Origin: Rhizobium sp. Q54
Lineage (GTDB): Bacteria; Pseudomonadota; Alphaproteobacteria; Rhizobiales; Xanthobacteraceae
Length of the DNA: 46,229 nt
Direction of reading: 5' to 3'
NCBI GenBank assembly: GCA_945907045.1
Contig: CAMDSH010000027.1
Span: 1-46,229 of the forward strand
Part shown: piece after piece, positions 18,164-27,046 of the stretch
Layout of the letters: every line of letters begins with the position of its first letter
How positions within the stretch are numbered: position 1 is the first letter of the stretch
Position numbers and translations under genes: made by a program
Notes under the pieces: generated by a model
Told to the model about the DNA's origin: nothing
Seen by the model: only the letters and a program-made list of their open reading frames with translations
Database searches by the model: none

Positions 18164-19000
18164 ATGGCACCGCAAACCGGATATTTCCATCTTCACCTGG
18201 TCTCCGACGCGACCGGAGAAACATTGATAACCGTCGCGCGCGCGGCCGCAGCGCAATATGCCAACGTCTCTCCGGTTGAACACGTTTATCCGCTGGTGCG
18301 CTCGAAACAGCAGCTCGACCGCGTGCTGGAGGAAATAACGACTTCGCCCGGTCTCGTGCTTTACACGTTGCTGGAAGAAGACCTGATCGAAAGTTTAGAA
18401 GGCAAATGCCGCGAGCTTGGTTTGCCCTGCATGTCGATCCTTGGACCGGTGCTGCGGCTGTTTCAATCTTATCTCGGTTCGGAAACCACTCACCGGGTCG
18501 GCGCGCAGCACGTGCTCAACGCGGAATATTTCCAGCGCATCGATGCGCTCAATTTCACAATGGTGCATGACGACGGCCAGCACGTCGAAGGCCTGGAAGA
18601 TGCCGACGTGGTTCTGGTCGGCGTCTCGCGCACGTCGAAAACGCCGACATCGATTTATCTTGCCAACCGAGGAATCAAAACCGGTAATGTGCCGCTGGTG
18701 CCGGGCGTGCCGCTTGCACCGCAAGTGGAAAAGCTTTCGCGCCCGCTCGTCATCGGGCTTTACGCCAGCCCGGAGCGGATCGTGCAGATCCGCGAGAACC
18801 GCCTACTTGGGCTCAAAGCCCACCGTGACGACGATCAATACATCGACCGCGCGGCGGTGACGGAGGAAGTGGCCTATTCGCGCCGGCTGTGCGCCAAGAA
18901 CGAATGGCCGAGCATCGATGTGACGCGGCGCTCGATTGAGGAAACCGCTGCCGCGGTGATGAAGCTGCTGGCCGAGCGCCGGCGGCAGCCGGTGGCCTGA
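18164..19000 (+). CDS. Pyruvate, phosphate dikinase regulatory protein (DUF299)
   Basis: Bifunctional ADP-dependent Ser/Thr kinase and Pi-dependent phosphorylase that switches pyruvate phosphate dikinase (or PEP synthase) off and on. The family sequence is clear: [21 protein letters not shown] at the N-terminus, then the P-loop-like [21 protein letters not shown] (about residues 148-168) and [10 protein letters not shown]. Length 278 is typical. No target dikinase gene is in the window. It is the first gene on the right of the candidate origin (the RP001 position in Rickettsia and Caulobacter). I cannot tell PPDK from PEP-synthase specificity by eye; alphaproteobacteria usually have PPDK. Confidence 0.93.
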   Translation: MAPQTGYFHLHLVSDATGETLITVARAAAAQYANVSPVEHVYPLVRSKQQLDRVLEEITTSPGLVLYTLLEEDLIESLEGKCRELGLPCMSILGPVLRLFQSYLGSETTHRVGAQHVLNAEYFQRIDALNFTMVHDDGQHVEGLEDADVVLVGVSRTSKTPTSIYLANRGIKTGNVPLVPGVPLAPQVEKLSRPLVIGLYASPERIVQIRENRLLGLKAHRDDDQYIDRAAVTEEVAYSRRLCAKNEWPSIDVTRRSIEETAAAVMKLLAERRRQPVA

Positions 19001-19015
19001 AAAAGGAATTTCCCG

Positions 19016-19555
19016 ATGCGACGTTTTTTTGTCTTGGTTCTTCTGGTTGGCTTATCGGCTGCCGCCGAAGCGCAGACGCCGCAGCCTTATGCCGGGATGC
19101 AAACGAGAGAGGTCAAATCGCTCTCGCCCTCGCAGCTAGACGATCTGCGCCAGGGGCGCGGCATGGGGCTGGCGCTTCCCGCTGAACTCAACGGCTATCC
19201 CGGCCCGGCGCATGTACTGGAGCTTGCCGACAAGCTGTCGCTCTCGGCGCAACAGCGCGAGCGAATGCAGTCGCTTTTCTCGGCGATGAAGGCAGAAGCC
19301 ATTCCGCTGGGTGAGGCGCTGATTGCACAGGAAACTGAGCTGGATCGCCAGTTCGCAAGCCGGACCGTGACGCCCGTGACCCTTGCCGCGATGACGCAAA
19401 CGATCGGCGGCACGCAAGGCGCGCTGCGCGCAGCGCACCTGAAATATCATCTCTCGACGCTGGAGACTTTGACACCGGAGCAGCTTCAGCAATACGCGAA
19501 ATTGCGCGGCTATGGCGACAACGTGCAACAGCACGAACATCAGCGCCGGCACTGA
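19016..19555 (+). CDS. Periplasmic Spy/CpxP-like protein
   Basis: A 179-residue exported protein. It has a signal peptide (MRRFFVLVLLVGLSAAAEAQ) and a mostly helical mature part. Two LTxxQ-like motifs mark the Spy/CpxP family of periplasmic chaperones and metal sensors: LSLSAQQRERM in the middle and LTPEQLQQYAKLRGY near the end. It ends in a His-rich tail (QQHEHQRRH) that could bind metal (inference). A good AAGGAA ribosome site precedes the start. It lies 15 bases after the PPDK regulator and 5 bases before maf, so it is part of that transcript. The family assignment is by motif only. Confidence 0.72.
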   Translation: MRRFFVLVLLVGLSAAAEAQTPQPYAGMQTREVKSLSPSQLDDLRQGRGMGLALPAELNGYPGPAHVLELADKLSLSAQQRERMQSLFSAMKAEAIPLGEALIAQETELDRQFASRTVTPVTLAAMTQTIGGTQGALRAAHLKYHLSTLETLTPEQLQQYAKLRGYGDNVQQHEHQRRH

Positions 19556-19560
19556 CGCGC

Positions 19561-20169
19561 ATGTCGTTATGGCTTGCCGCGCAACCGCTGGTGCTCGCTT
19601 CCAAAAGCGGCGTGCGGGCCAAGATTCTGCAAGCCGCGGGTTTGCCGGTTGAGATAAAGCCCGCCGATATCGATGAGCGTACAGTCGAGGCGCGTGGCGG
19701 CGCGAAAGCGCCGGGGGATGCGGCACTGCTGCTGGCGCGTGAAAAGGCGCGCGCGGTGGCAGCTTTAATGCCGGGGCGGCTGGTGCTCGGCGCCGATCAG
19801 ACGCTGGCTTTAGGCTCAGGCCGTTTCTCAAAGCCTGCCGATCGCGCCGGTGCCCGCGAGCAGCTCAAAACGCTGGCGGGAAAGACGCACGAGCTGCATG
19901 CCGCGATAGCCGTGGTGCGCGACGGCGATGTGTTGTTCTCGCATGTTGATGCGGCCCGGCTGACCATGCGCACGTTCTCCGACGGCTTTCTGGAGCGCTA
20001 TCTTGAGACTGCTGGGGATGCAGCGACCAAGAGCGTCGGCGGCTATCAATTGGAAGGCGCGGGCATACATCTGTTCGAGCGGGTCGAGGGCGACTATTTC
20101 ACCATCCTCGGCCTGCCGCTTGTTCCGCTGCTGCATTTTCTGCGGCGCGGGAAATTCCTCGCGGAGTGA
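19561..20169 (+). CDS. Maf-family nucleotide pyrophosphatase
   Basis: Hydrolyses non-canonical or modified nucleoside triphosphates; the family is named for septum-formation effects. The signature N-terminus is present as [21 protein letters not shown] (usual LASxSxxR), then [18 protein letters not shown] with the catalytic Asp, and the C-terminal [28 protein letters not shown]. Length 202 is normal. Substrate (dTTP/UTP or m7GTP subfamily) is not decided here. The stop shares one base with the coaE start (TGATG), indicating translational coupling. Confidence 0.93.
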   Translation: MSLWLAAQPLVLASKSGVRAKILQAAGLPVEIKPADIDERTVEARGGAKAPGDAALLLAREKARAVAALMPGRLVLGADQTLALGSGRFSKPADRAGAREQLKTLAGKTHELHAAIAVVRDGDVLFSHVDAARLTMRTFSDGFLERYLETAGDAATKSVGGYQLEGAGIHLFERVEGDYFTILGLPLVPLLHFLRRGKFLAE

Positions 20170-20774
20170 TGGCGATGTTCGTTCTCGGCCTCACCGGCTC
20201 GATCGGTATGGGAAAGTCGGCAACGGCGAAGATGTTCGCCGAGGCGGGCGTGCCGGTGCATGATGCCGATGCGGTGGTGCACCAGCTTTATGAAGGCGCG
20301 GCGGCGGCGAAGATCGAAGCGGCGTTTCCCGGCACCACAACGGGGGGCAAGGTTGACCGGCAGAAACTTGGTGCACGAGTAGTCGGTGACACAGCCGCGA
20401 TGAAAAAATTAGAGGCCATTGTGCATCCGCTGGTGCGCGAAGCACGAGACCGTTTTTTAGCCGAGGCGGAGAAACGCGGCGCGGAAATCGCCTTGCTCGA
20501 TATCCCGCTGCTGTTTGAGACGGGCGGCGAAAAAGACTGCGACGCCGTCGTGGTGGTCTCGGCGCCGGCGGATGTGCAACGCGCCCGCGCGCTGGAGCGC
20601 CCAGGCATGACCGAGGAAAAACTCGCCGGTCTCATGGCCAAACAGGTTCCCGACGCGGAAAAGCGCCGCCGTGCCGATTTCGTGGTGGATACCTCGCAAG
20701 GATTCGACCACGCGCGCGCGCAGGTGAAGGACATTCTCCAGGCGGTCGCTAAAATGCCGAAAAAGAGAGGCTGA
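20169..20774 (+). CDS. coaE: Dephospho-CoA kinase
   Basis: Last step of coenzyme A synthesis: phosphorylates the 3'-OH of dephospho-CoA. The P-loop is [19 protein letters not shown], followed by [15 protein letters not shown] with the catalytic Asp, then [12 protein letters not shown] and [26 protein letters not shown] 20169 overlaps the maf stop; ATG 20175 is also possible. In many relatives aroE lies between maf and coaE; here it is absent and the two genes are coupled. Confidence 0.95.
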   Translation: MAMFVLGLTGSIGMGKSATAKMFAEAGVPVHDADAVVHQLYEGAAAAKIEAAFPGTTTGGKVDRQKLGARVVGDTAAMKKLEAIVHPLVREARDRFLAEAEKRGAEIALLDIPLLFETGGEKDCDAVVVVSAPADVQRARALERPGMTEEKLAGLMAKQVPDAEKRRRADFVVDTSQGFDHARAQVKDILQAVAKMPKKRG

Positions 20775-20799
20775 TTCGATGCCGCCCGGAATCGACGCC

Positions 20800-21501
20800 A
20801 TGCGGGAAATTGTTTTCGACACCGAGACCACCGGCCTCGATCCCCTCCAGGGGCACCGGCTGGTCGAGGTCGGCTGCGTCGAACTCATCAACCGCATTCC
20901 GAGCGGCAACACGTTTCACCGCTACATCAATCCGGAACGCAGTATCCCGCCCGACGCCACCGCCATTCACGGCATCGACGATGCGCGCGTGAAGAGCGAG
21001 AAAATATTTGCGGCCATCGTCGACGAGATGCTGGATTTCATCGGCGATGCGCCGCTGGTCGCGCATAATGCGATGTTCGACCTTGGCTTCCTGAATGCTG
21101 AACTCGAGCGCGTGAAAAAGAAACCGCTGCCGCGCGAACGGATGGTCGATACGCTTGTGCTGGCGCGGCGCAAGCATCCGGCGGGACCGAACCGGCTTGA
21201 TGATTTGTGCTCGCGCTACGGCATCGACAATTCACGCCGCAGCAAGCACGGAGCGCTTCTCGACGCGGAAATTCTCGCCGAAGTTTATCTCGAACTTATC
21301 GGCGGACGGCAGGCGACGCTCGTGCTTGTGGAAACGGTCGAAGGCAAAGGCGGGGCGCAGCGCGCCGGCGCTGTCACTACGCGCCCGCGCCCGGAGCCGC
21401 TGCCTGCGCGCCTTACCGACGCGGAGCGCGAAGCGCACCGCAAATTCGTCGATACGCTTGGGAAAGATCCGCTCTGGCGGAATTATCTGCCGGGCACCTG
21501 A
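20800..21501 (+). CDS. dnaQ: DNA polymerase III epsilon subunit
   Basis: 3'-5' proofreading exonuclease of the replicase. All DEDDh residues are visible, counted from ATG 20800: D7 and E9 in VFDTETTGLDP, D94 in VAHNAMFDLGFL, H150 and D155 in SKHGALLDAEIL. The C-terminal tail (LTDAEREAHRKFVDTLGKDPLW) matches the alphaproteobacterial clamp- and polymerase-binding end. An ATG at 20779 in frame is the alternative start, but MREIVFDTETTG is the family's usual beginning. It follows coaE closely and converges on secB. Confidence 0.95.
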   Translation: MREIVFDTETTGLDPLQGHRLVEVGCVELINRIPSGNTFHRYINPERSIPPDATAIHGIDDARVKSEKIFAAIVDEMLDFIGDAPLVAHNAMFDLGFLNAELERVKKKPLPRERMVDTLVLARRKHPAGPNRLDDLCSRYGIDNSRRSKHGALLDAEILAEVYLELIGGRQATLVLVETVEGKGGAQRAGAVTTRPRPEPLPARLTDAEREAHRKFVDTLGKDPLWRNYLPGT

Positions 21502-21520
21502 TCCGGCGGAAAACTTTTAA

Positions 21521-22030
21521 TCAGCTTGCCACGGGCGGCGTTGCCGGCGCGGGCTGTATCTCGCCCAGTTTCTGGCGATACAGGCTGACGAAATCCACCG
21601 GATCGATCAGCAGCGGCGGGAAACCGCCGTCGCGTACCGCCGTCGCGACGATTTCACGCGCGAACGGGAACAGCAGCCGCGGGCATTCGATCATCACCAG
21701 CGGATGGATGTTTTCCTGCGGCACATTGGTGATGCGGAAGATGCCGGCGAAGGCGAGATCGAAGCTGAACAGCAGCGTGCCGGGAATGTCGGCCTTGCCT
21801 TCGATCTTGAGCACGACTTCGAAGTCGGTCTGCGTGAGCGGCGCGACATTGACGTTAATCTGAATATTGATGGCGGGGTTTTGCTGCCCCGAATTGAGCG
21901 AACGCGGTGCGTTCGGATTCTCGAAGGAGAAATCCTTGATGTACTGCGCCAGGACATTGAGCTGCGGCGGATTGTCCTGCGGGTTGTTCTGCGCCGGTGC
22001 CTGCGCCTGTCCGCCATTGGTCGTCGTCAT
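21521..22030 (-). CDS. secB: Protein-export chaperone SecB
   Basis: Tetrameric cytoplasmic chaperone that keeps precursor proteins unfolded and hands them to SecA. The family core is visible: [19 protein letters not shown] at the start, [24 protein letters not shown], then the [26 protein letters not shown] block and [11 protein letters not shown]. The tail ([10 protein letters not shown]) is short and low-complexity, as is usual. Length 169 is typical of Hyphomicrobiales. It is adjacent to fxsA on the same strand, with 76 bases between. Confidence 0.97.
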   Translation of the reverse strand: MTTTNGGQAQAPAQNNPQDNPPQLNVLAQYIKDFSFENPNAPRSLNSGQQNPAINIQINVNVAPLTQTDFEVVLKIEGKADIPGTLLFSFDLAFAGIFRITNVPQENIHPLVMIECPRLLFPFAREIVATAVRDGGFPPLLIDPVDFVSLYRQKLGEIQPAPATPPVAS

Positions 22031-22106
22031 GAACGTTGCCCACTAAATCGTGATAACCGGCGGTTGGCTAACATAGGGTCCGGGATGGAACAAGGATGCG
22101 CGGGTT

Positions 22107-22583
22107 TCAGCGCTTTTCACCCGGAGTGCGCTGATCGGTGAGTCTTTCCTCCGGCACCTGACGCCATTCGCCCGGCTTGAGATCGACCACGCCGTCGCCG
22201 CCGCCCGCGGTTTGGGCATGGCGCTGGATTGCGCTCAGGATGGTTTTGCCGAGCCACAGCCGCAGCGGCGGAATCAGCAGCATCAGCCCCATCAGGCCGG
22301 TGATAAAGCCCGGCAGTAACAGAAGAATTCCAGCCACCAGCGTGAGGAACCCGCTGGCGTCGGCCTGCAGGCTGGCGATGCGGTTTTCGCCCAATGTGGC
22401 CCGGTAGCGCTCGATATGGCCGCCGCCCGCGTACCGAAGTACCAGTGCGCCGGTCAGCGACATGCCCACGAGCAGCAGAAAAGCCGGCCCCAGGCCGATT
22501 GCCGCGGCCATCACGATGAATACCGCCAGTTCCACCGCGGGCATGGCGAGAAGGGCAAAGAGAAGCCATTTTGCTGTGATCAT
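22107..22583 (-). CDS. FxsA-family membrane protein
   Basis: Small inner-membrane protein of the FxsA family, named for suppression of phage T7 F-exclusion in E. coli; its normal role is unknown. From ATG 22583 it has 158 residues. Hydrophobic segments include WLLFALLAMPAVELAVFIVM, IGLGPAFLLLVGMSLTGALVL and TLVAGILLLLPGFITGLMGL, with the family's conserved Pro-Gly turn. A cytoplasmic tail of polar residues follows. The frame is open to 22640 and the start is not fixed by a clear ribosome site. Confidence 0.85.
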   Translation of the reverse strand: MITAKWLLFALLAMPAVELAVFIVMAAAIGLGPAFLLLVGMSLTGALVLRYAGGGHIERYRATLGENRIASLQADASGFLTLVAGILLLLPGFITGLMGLMLLIPPLRLWLGKTILSAIQRHAQTAGGGDGVVDLKPGEWRQVPEERLTDQRTPGEKR

Positions 22584-22810
22584 TGGAGTTGTGCTCAAGC
22601 CATTCGCGTTGTTGGCGTGGGGGACATGATCGTTTACCATCTTGGCGAAGGCACAACACCGCGCTCGTTGACCGGCATGGGCCTATGGATCAGCGCGGCC
22701 GCGTGCTTACATAGTAGCGGTGGAACCGGCCTCGTTACCGCGAATTTGCGTATAGGCCGCCCTCTGATTTCGTCGTACTCAACCTGACGGCTGCGGAGAG
22801 CAACCGAAAC

Positions 22811-23512
22811 GTGTTCGATATCTACACCATCATTTTCCTGGCGCTCGCAGTGTTCATCTTCCTGCGCCTGCGCAGCGTGCTCGGCCAGCGCACGGGGCGG
22901 GAGCGTCCGCCCTACGATCCGTTCACGGCGCGCGAGCCGGTGCGGCCCGCGGGCGAGAAAGTCGTCTCGCTGCCGAACCGCGCCACCGAAGCATCGGCGA
23001 AACCGGTTGAGCCCGTTGAACCGGGCGAGCGCTGGAAGGGAATTGCGGCGGCCGGGTCTCCCGTCGCCGCCGGTCTCGACGCCATCGCCGCCGCGGATCC
23101 GAATTTCGACGCCAACCATTTCGCCACCGGCGCGCGCCAGGCCTATGAGATGATCGTCACGGCATTTGCCGACGGCGACCGCCGCACGCTGCGCAATCTG
23201 CTCTCTCGCGACGTGGCGGAAGGCTTCGAGCATGCGATCACCGAACGTGAATCGCGCGGCGAGACGGTCGAGAGCAAATTCGTCTCCATCGATTCAGCCG
23301 ACATCACCGCCGCCGAACTGCGCGTCCGTAATGCGCAAATCACCGTGCGGTTCGTTTCGCAATTGGTCTCGGTGACGCGCGACAAGACCGGCAAGGTGAT
23401 CGACGGCAACGCGGAAAAAGTGACCGACGTCACCGACGTGTGGACCTTTGCGCGCGATTTGTCCTCGCGCGATCCGAACTGGAAGCTGGTCGCCACCGAA
23501 GCCGGACAATAA
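22811..23512 (+). CDS. Tim44/TimA-domain membrane-anchored protein
   Basis: A 233-residue protein with one N-terminal membrane anchor (IYTIIFLALAVFIFLRLRSVL) followed by GQRTGRERPPYDPF, a conserved segment of the alphaproteobacterial TimA family. A Pro/Glu-rich linker leads to a Tim44-like lipid-binding domain (FDANHFATGARQAYEMIVTAFADGD to the end). In mitochondria, Tim44 tethers the import motor. The bacterial role is not settled. The start is GTG 22811. It faces away from fxsA and is followed by mltA at 13 bases; the secB-fxsA-tim44-mltA-smr order is conserved in the order. Confidence 0.9.
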   Translation: MFDIYTIIFLALAVFIFLRLRSVLGQRTGRERPPYDPFTAREPVRPAGEKVVSLPNRATEASAKPVEPVEPGERWKGIAAAGSPVAAGLDAIAAADPNFDANHFATGARQAYEMIVTAFADGDRRTLRNLLSRDVAEGFEHAITERESRGETVESKFVSIDSADITAAELRVRNAQITVRFVSQLVSVTRDKTGKVIDGNAEKVTDVTDVWTFARDLSSRDPNWKLVATEAGQ

Positions 23513-23525
23513 TCGGGAGCCGGCG

Positions 23526-24941
23526 GTGGCGGTTCGTTCGCGTTTCACCACTCCACGTCTTGCCGCCGCTCTCGGATTTTTCGCCGCGACGATGACGCCT
23601 GCCGCGGGGCAGGAGACGAACGCCGCGCCGGCGCCGATAAAATTCGCCAACGCGCAGATCGAACCGCTGAGCTTCAGCGGAATTGACGGCTGGGCCACCG
23701 ACGATCACGCCATCGCTTTTTCGGCTTTCCTGAAAAGCTGCAAGGCCATTCTCAACGGCACCAAGGCGTCACGCGCCGCGCGCCCGGTTTTCGCTGCGCT
23801 CTATGAAGTATGCCAGCGCGCGGAGGCTGCCTGTGTCTCGGGCCCGCTCAATGCCGCGCAGGCGCGCGCTTTTTTCGAGGAAAATTTTCGCCCTGTCCGC
23901 ATCGCGCCGCTTGGCGAGAATAACGGTTTCCTCACCGGCTATTACGAGCCGGTGGTCGAGGGCGCGCGCTATCCGAGTTACGATTACAGTGTTCCGCTTT
24001 ACCGCAAGCCGTCGAATCTCGCGGCGGCGGGCGCGCGTAAACTGGCGGCGGCGAGTTTTCCCAACGCGGGCAAGATCGGCCGCAAGTTCGGACGGCGAAA
24101 GCTGCTGCCGTATTACGACCGCACCGAAATCGAGGAAGGCGTGCTGGCCGGGCGCGGGCTTGAGATTTGTTATCTGAAAGATCCCATCGATGCGTTCTTC
24201 GCGCAGATACAGGGCTCGGCGCGAGTGAAGCTCGATACCGGGCAGACGCTGCGCGTGAATTACGAAGCGCATAACGGCTTGCCGTACACGGCGGTGGGAA
24301 AATTCCTTATCGACCGCGGCATCGTCACCAAGGAAGAGATGTCGATGGACCGCATCCGGAACTGGATGGTGGCCAATCCGGAAGAGGGCAAGGAATTGCG
24401 GCGCAAGAACCGCTCGTTCGTATTCTTCCGCGAAACCGGCTTGGCGGAAGAGGATGAACCGGTCGGCGCGCAGGGCGTTCCGCTCACCACCGGGCGCTCG
24501 ATCGCGGTCGACAAGTCGATTCACGTTTACGGCACGCCGTTCTGGATCGACGCGGATTTGCCGATCGACAGCGAAAAACCTGAAACGAAATTCCAGCGGC
24601 TGATGATCGCGCAGGACACCGGCTCGGCGATCGTCGGGCCCGCGCGCGCGGATATCTATTTCGGCTCCGGTGAAAAGCTCGGCAGCATTGCCGGCCGCAT
24701 CAAGCAGCCGGGGCGCTTCGTCATGCTGGTGCCGAACAAACTCAATCCGGTAGCGACTGTGCAGATACCCCTGCCGCCGCCGCGCCCGACCGCCGCCGAT
24801 CCGAAGGAAGGCGAGAAGCGCTACGCCGACGAGGTCGCCGAGATCGTGCAGCCTTTAATCAAGCCTGCGGCAACCGCCGCCACGGTCGTCGATGTCCCGC
24901 TGCCGAAGCCGCGTCCGAAAGCGGCGCCGGAGCGCACATGA
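23526..24941 (+). CDS. mltA: Membrane-bound lytic murein transglycosylase A
   Basis: Peptidoglycan lytic transglycosylase. The frame is open from 23448, but GTG 23526 has a GGGAG site 6 bases upstream and gives a signal peptide (FTTPRLAAALGFFAATMTPAAGQ). No lipobox Cys is present, so unlike E. coli MltA it may be periplasmic. Family motifs: NGFLTGYYEPVVEGA, then DPIDAFFAQIQGSARVKLD and NYEAHNGLPYTAVGKFLIDRG. The 3D domain carries the catalytic Asp in AQDTGSAIVGPARADIYFGSG. The C-terminus has two Pro-rich stretches (PLPPPRP and PLPKPRP). It overlaps smr by 4 bases. Confidence 0.94.
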   Translation: MAVRSRFTTPRLAAALGFFAATMTPAAGQETNAAPAPIKFANAQIEPLSFSGIDGWATDDHAIAFSAFLKSCKAILNGTKASRAARPVFAALYEVCQRAEAACVSGPLNAAQARAFFEENFRPVRIAPLGENNGFLTGYYEPVVEGARYPSYDYSVPLYRKPSNLAAAGARKLAAASFPNAGKIGRKFGRRKLLPYYDRTEIEEGVLAGRGLEICYLKDPIDAFFAQIQGSARVKLDTGQTLRVNYEAHNGLPYTAVGKFLIDRGIVTKEEMSMDRIRNWMVANPEEGKELRRKNRSFVFFRETGLAEEDEPVGAQGVPLTTGRSIAVDKSIHVYGTPFWIDADLPIDSEKPETKFQRLMIAQDTGSAIVGPARADIYFGSGEKLGSIAGRIKQPGRFVMLVPNKLNPVATVQIPLPPPRPTAADPKEGEKRYADEVAEIVQPLIKPAATAATVVDVPLPKPRPKAAPERT

Positions 24942-25501
24942 GCGGCGACGGCGGGCGGCGCAAGCTCACCGACGACGAGCGGGTGTTGTGGACGACCTTC
25001 ACCAAGGCCATCGAGCCGATCAGCCGGACAAAGAAAATAGAATCCGCTGCGCCGCCGCTCGTCCCGGCGGTGGAGAGCGTAAAGCCGCGCGCGGCAAAAC
25101 CCGTGGCGCAGCCCGCGCCGCGTAAGGCCGAGCCGCCGCCGCGCAAGCCGGAACCCGCGCTCGCGCCTTTGGGACGCCGCATGAAGCAGCGGGTCGCGCG
25201 CGGCAAGGAATCGATCGACGGGCGGCTCGATTTGCACGGGCTGACGCAAGAGGAAGCGCATGAAGCTCTCGGGCGCTTCCTGCATTCGGCCAGCTTGCGG
25301 CAGGCGAAGCTGGTGCTGGTGATTACGGGAAAAGGCCGCGGCGGCGAACCCGGCGTGCTGCGCCGCCAGGTGCCGCTTTGGCTAAAGCTGCCGGAGTTCC
25401 GCGATCTCGTGATCGGCTTCGAGACGGCTGCGATTGGACACGGCGGCGAAGGCGCGCTTTATGTGCGTGTCCGCCGCACGCGCGGCGCGGCGGAGTTTTA
25501 A
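24938..25501 (+). CDS. Smr-domain protein
   Basis: A 187-residue protein with a C-terminal Smr (small MutS-related) nuclease-type domain and a Pro/Ala/Lys-rich N-terminal half. Smr signatures are LDLHGLTQEEAHEALGRFL (about 97-115), VLVITGKGRGG and HGGEGALYVRVRR. Bacterial stand-alone Smr proteins act on DNA junctions or collided-ribosome mRNA; which applies here is unknown. ATG overlaps the mltA stop by 4 bases. The 3' end overlaps the pirin gene end by 4 bases on the opposite strand. Confidence 0.92.
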   Translation: MSGDGGRRKLTDDERVLWTTFTKAIEPISRTKKIESAAPPLVPAVESVKPRAAKPVAQPAPRKAEPPPRKPEPALAPLGRRMKQRVARGKESIDGRLDLHGLTQEEAHEALGRFLHSASLRQAKLVLVITGKGRGGEPGVLRRQVPLWLKLPEFRDLVIGFETAAIGHGGEGALYVRVRRTRGAAEF

Positions 25502-26406
25502 TTCCGCTTGATGAACGTGCCGTTCTGCAGCTCGGCCACCGCCTGCTTTAACTCAGCCTGCGTGTTCATCACGATCGGCCCGTACCACGCGACTGGTTCC
25601 TGGATCGGCTTGCCCGACACCAGCAAAAAGCGGATGCCTTTATCTCCGGCCTGCACCGTCACTTCATCGCCGCTGTCGAACAGCACGAGCGAGCGGTCGC
25701 CCGTCATCTCGCGCGTGACAATCTCCCGGCCATCAACCTGCTTTTCGGTCAGCACGCCTTGCGGTGACGACGCGGCGCGGAAATTTCCCGAACCTTCGAA
25801 CACATAAGCGAAAGCGTGGCGCTCGGTTTCGACTTTGAGCGTATTGCGTTTTCCCGGCGGCACGAAGACATCGAGATAACGCGGATCGGCCGCGACGCCT
25901 TCCACAGGGCCGCGCTTGCCCCAGAACTCGCCGCACACGACGCGCACGCGCGTGCCGTCGTCATCGGTGATTTCAGGAATTTCGGGAGCCTTGATGTCCT
26001 GATAGCGCGGCGCCGTCATCTTCAATGCCGACGGCAAGTTAGCCCACAGTTGGAAGCCGTGCATGCGGCCCTGCGCGTCACCCTGCGGCATTTCCTGATG
26101 CATGATGCCGCGTCCCGCCGTCATCCACTGCACGTCGCCGGCGCCGAGCGAGCCCTGATTGCCGAGGCTGTCGCGATGCTCGACATCGCCCGCCAGCACA
26201 TACGTAATTGTTTCGATGCCGCGATGCGGATGCCACGGAAATCCGGCGAGATAATCCTGCGGATTATCGTTGCGGAAGTCGTCGAGCAGCAAAAACGGAT
26301 CGAACTCGTCGGTCTTGCCGAAACCGAAGGCGCGGCGAAGCTTCACGCCGGCGCCTTCCATCGTGGGCGTGGATTCGACGATTTGTTTCACGGGACGGAC
26401 GGACAT
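25498..26406 (-). CDS. Pirin-family protein
   Basis: Cupin-fold metalloprotein of 302 residues; E. coli homologue YhhW is a quercetin 2,3-dioxygenase in vitro, and the physiological substrate is usually unknown. Metal ligands appear intact: H59 and H61 in FPWHPHRGIETITYV, H103 and E105 in GRGIMHQEMP. The ERHAFAYVFEGSG and SGKPIQEPVAWYGPIVMNT segments of the C-terminal cupin are present. An AGAGGAAAG ribosome site precedes ATG 26406. It probably shares a transcript with the FMN reductase gene 24 bases upstream, so the pair may be redox-stress functions under the HxlR regulator. Confidence 0.93.
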   Translation of the reverse strand: MSVRPVKQIVESTPTMEGAGVKLRRAFGFGKTDEFDPFLLLDDFRNDNPQDYLAGFPWHPHRGIETITYVLAGDVEHRDSLGNQGSLGAGDVQWMTAGRGIMHQEMPQGDAQGRMHGFQLWANLPSALKMTAPRYQDIKAPEIPEITDDDGTRVRVVCGEFWGKRGPVEGVAADPRYLDVFVPPGKRNTLKVETERHAFAYVFEGSGNFRAASSPQGVLTEKQVDGREIVTREMTGDRSLVLFDSGDEVTVQAGDKGIRFLLVSGKPIQEPVAWYGPIVMNTQAELKQAVAELQNGTFIKRN

Positions 26407-26430
26407 GACACTTTCCTCTCGGAAAAATAC

Positions 26431-27003
26431 TCAGGCAGCGCGTTGAGCGCGCGTAGGTGCGAACTTGGCGACCAGCGCCGCGAACTGATCGAGATAAGCC
26501 TGCAAGAATGTTCTCGCCGCTTCGTCTGCGATCTCTCCGTTGGCGCCGATCAGCTCGGGCTTGAATGCAATATACGCCTCGCCGCCCATCACCAGAACAC
26601 CCAGCACGCCAAGGATCTGCCGCAAGTGCGCTTGCGCGACTGCGGTGCTGATCGCGCCCGGCGACGTGCCGGTGATCGCGGCGGGTTTGCCGCCCCATGA
26701 ATTCTTGCCGTAAGGGCGCGCGCCCCAGTCGATGGCGCTCTTGAGCACCGCCGGGATCGAGCGGCTGTGCTCGGGCGTCACGAACAAAAATCCATCGGTG
26801 GCGGTCAGTTCGGATTTGAAGCGCGTCACGCTTTTCGGCATGTCGGCTTCGAGATCCTGGTTGTAGAGCGGCAGATCGTCGATCTGCACGAAACTGAACG
26901 TGAATTGGCCGGCGCCAAGTTTGGCCAGCGCCTGCGCGAATTTGCGATTGAGCGATTCGCGGCGATTGCTGCCGACGATGATGCCGATCTTGAATTTTTC
27001 CAT
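26431..27003 (-). CDS. NADPH-dependent FMN reductase / azoreductase family
   Basis: Flavodoxin-fold flavoprotein of 190 residues that transfers electrons from NAD(P)H to FMN, quinones or azo compounds. The FMN-phosphate loop is IGIIVGSNRRESLNRKFA (residues 6-23), followed by DGFLFVTPEHSRSIPAVLKSAIDWG and KPAAITGTSPGAI. The frame is open to 27396, but that part reads through the HxlR gene; ATG 27003 is the natural start. It is divergent from the HxlR regulator with 43 bases between, and an inverted repeat lies there. Confidence 0.92.
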   Translation of the reverse strand: MEKFKIGIIVGSNRRESLNRKFAQALAKLGAGQFTFSFVQIDDLPLYNQDLEADMPKSVTRFKSELTATDGFLFVTPEHSRSIPAVLKSAIDWGARPYGKNSWGGKPAAITGTSPGAISTAVAQAHLRQILGVLGVLVMGGEAYIAFKPELIGANGEIADEAARTFLQAYLDQFAALVAKFAPTRAQRAA

Positions 27004-27013
27004 GGCGCGGTTA

Positions 27014-27038
27014 CCTTGGTTACTTATTGATACCAAGG
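27014..27038. promoter_or_regulatory. Inverted repeat, likely HxlR operator
   Basis: CCTTGGT and ACCAAGG (7-bp arms, 11-base spacer) in the 43-bp gap between the divergent FMN reductase and HxlR genes. A site here can control both promoters. HxlR-type regulators bind such dyads near their own gene; binding is an inference. Confidence 0.65.
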
Positions 27039-27046
27039 CTAGATAA

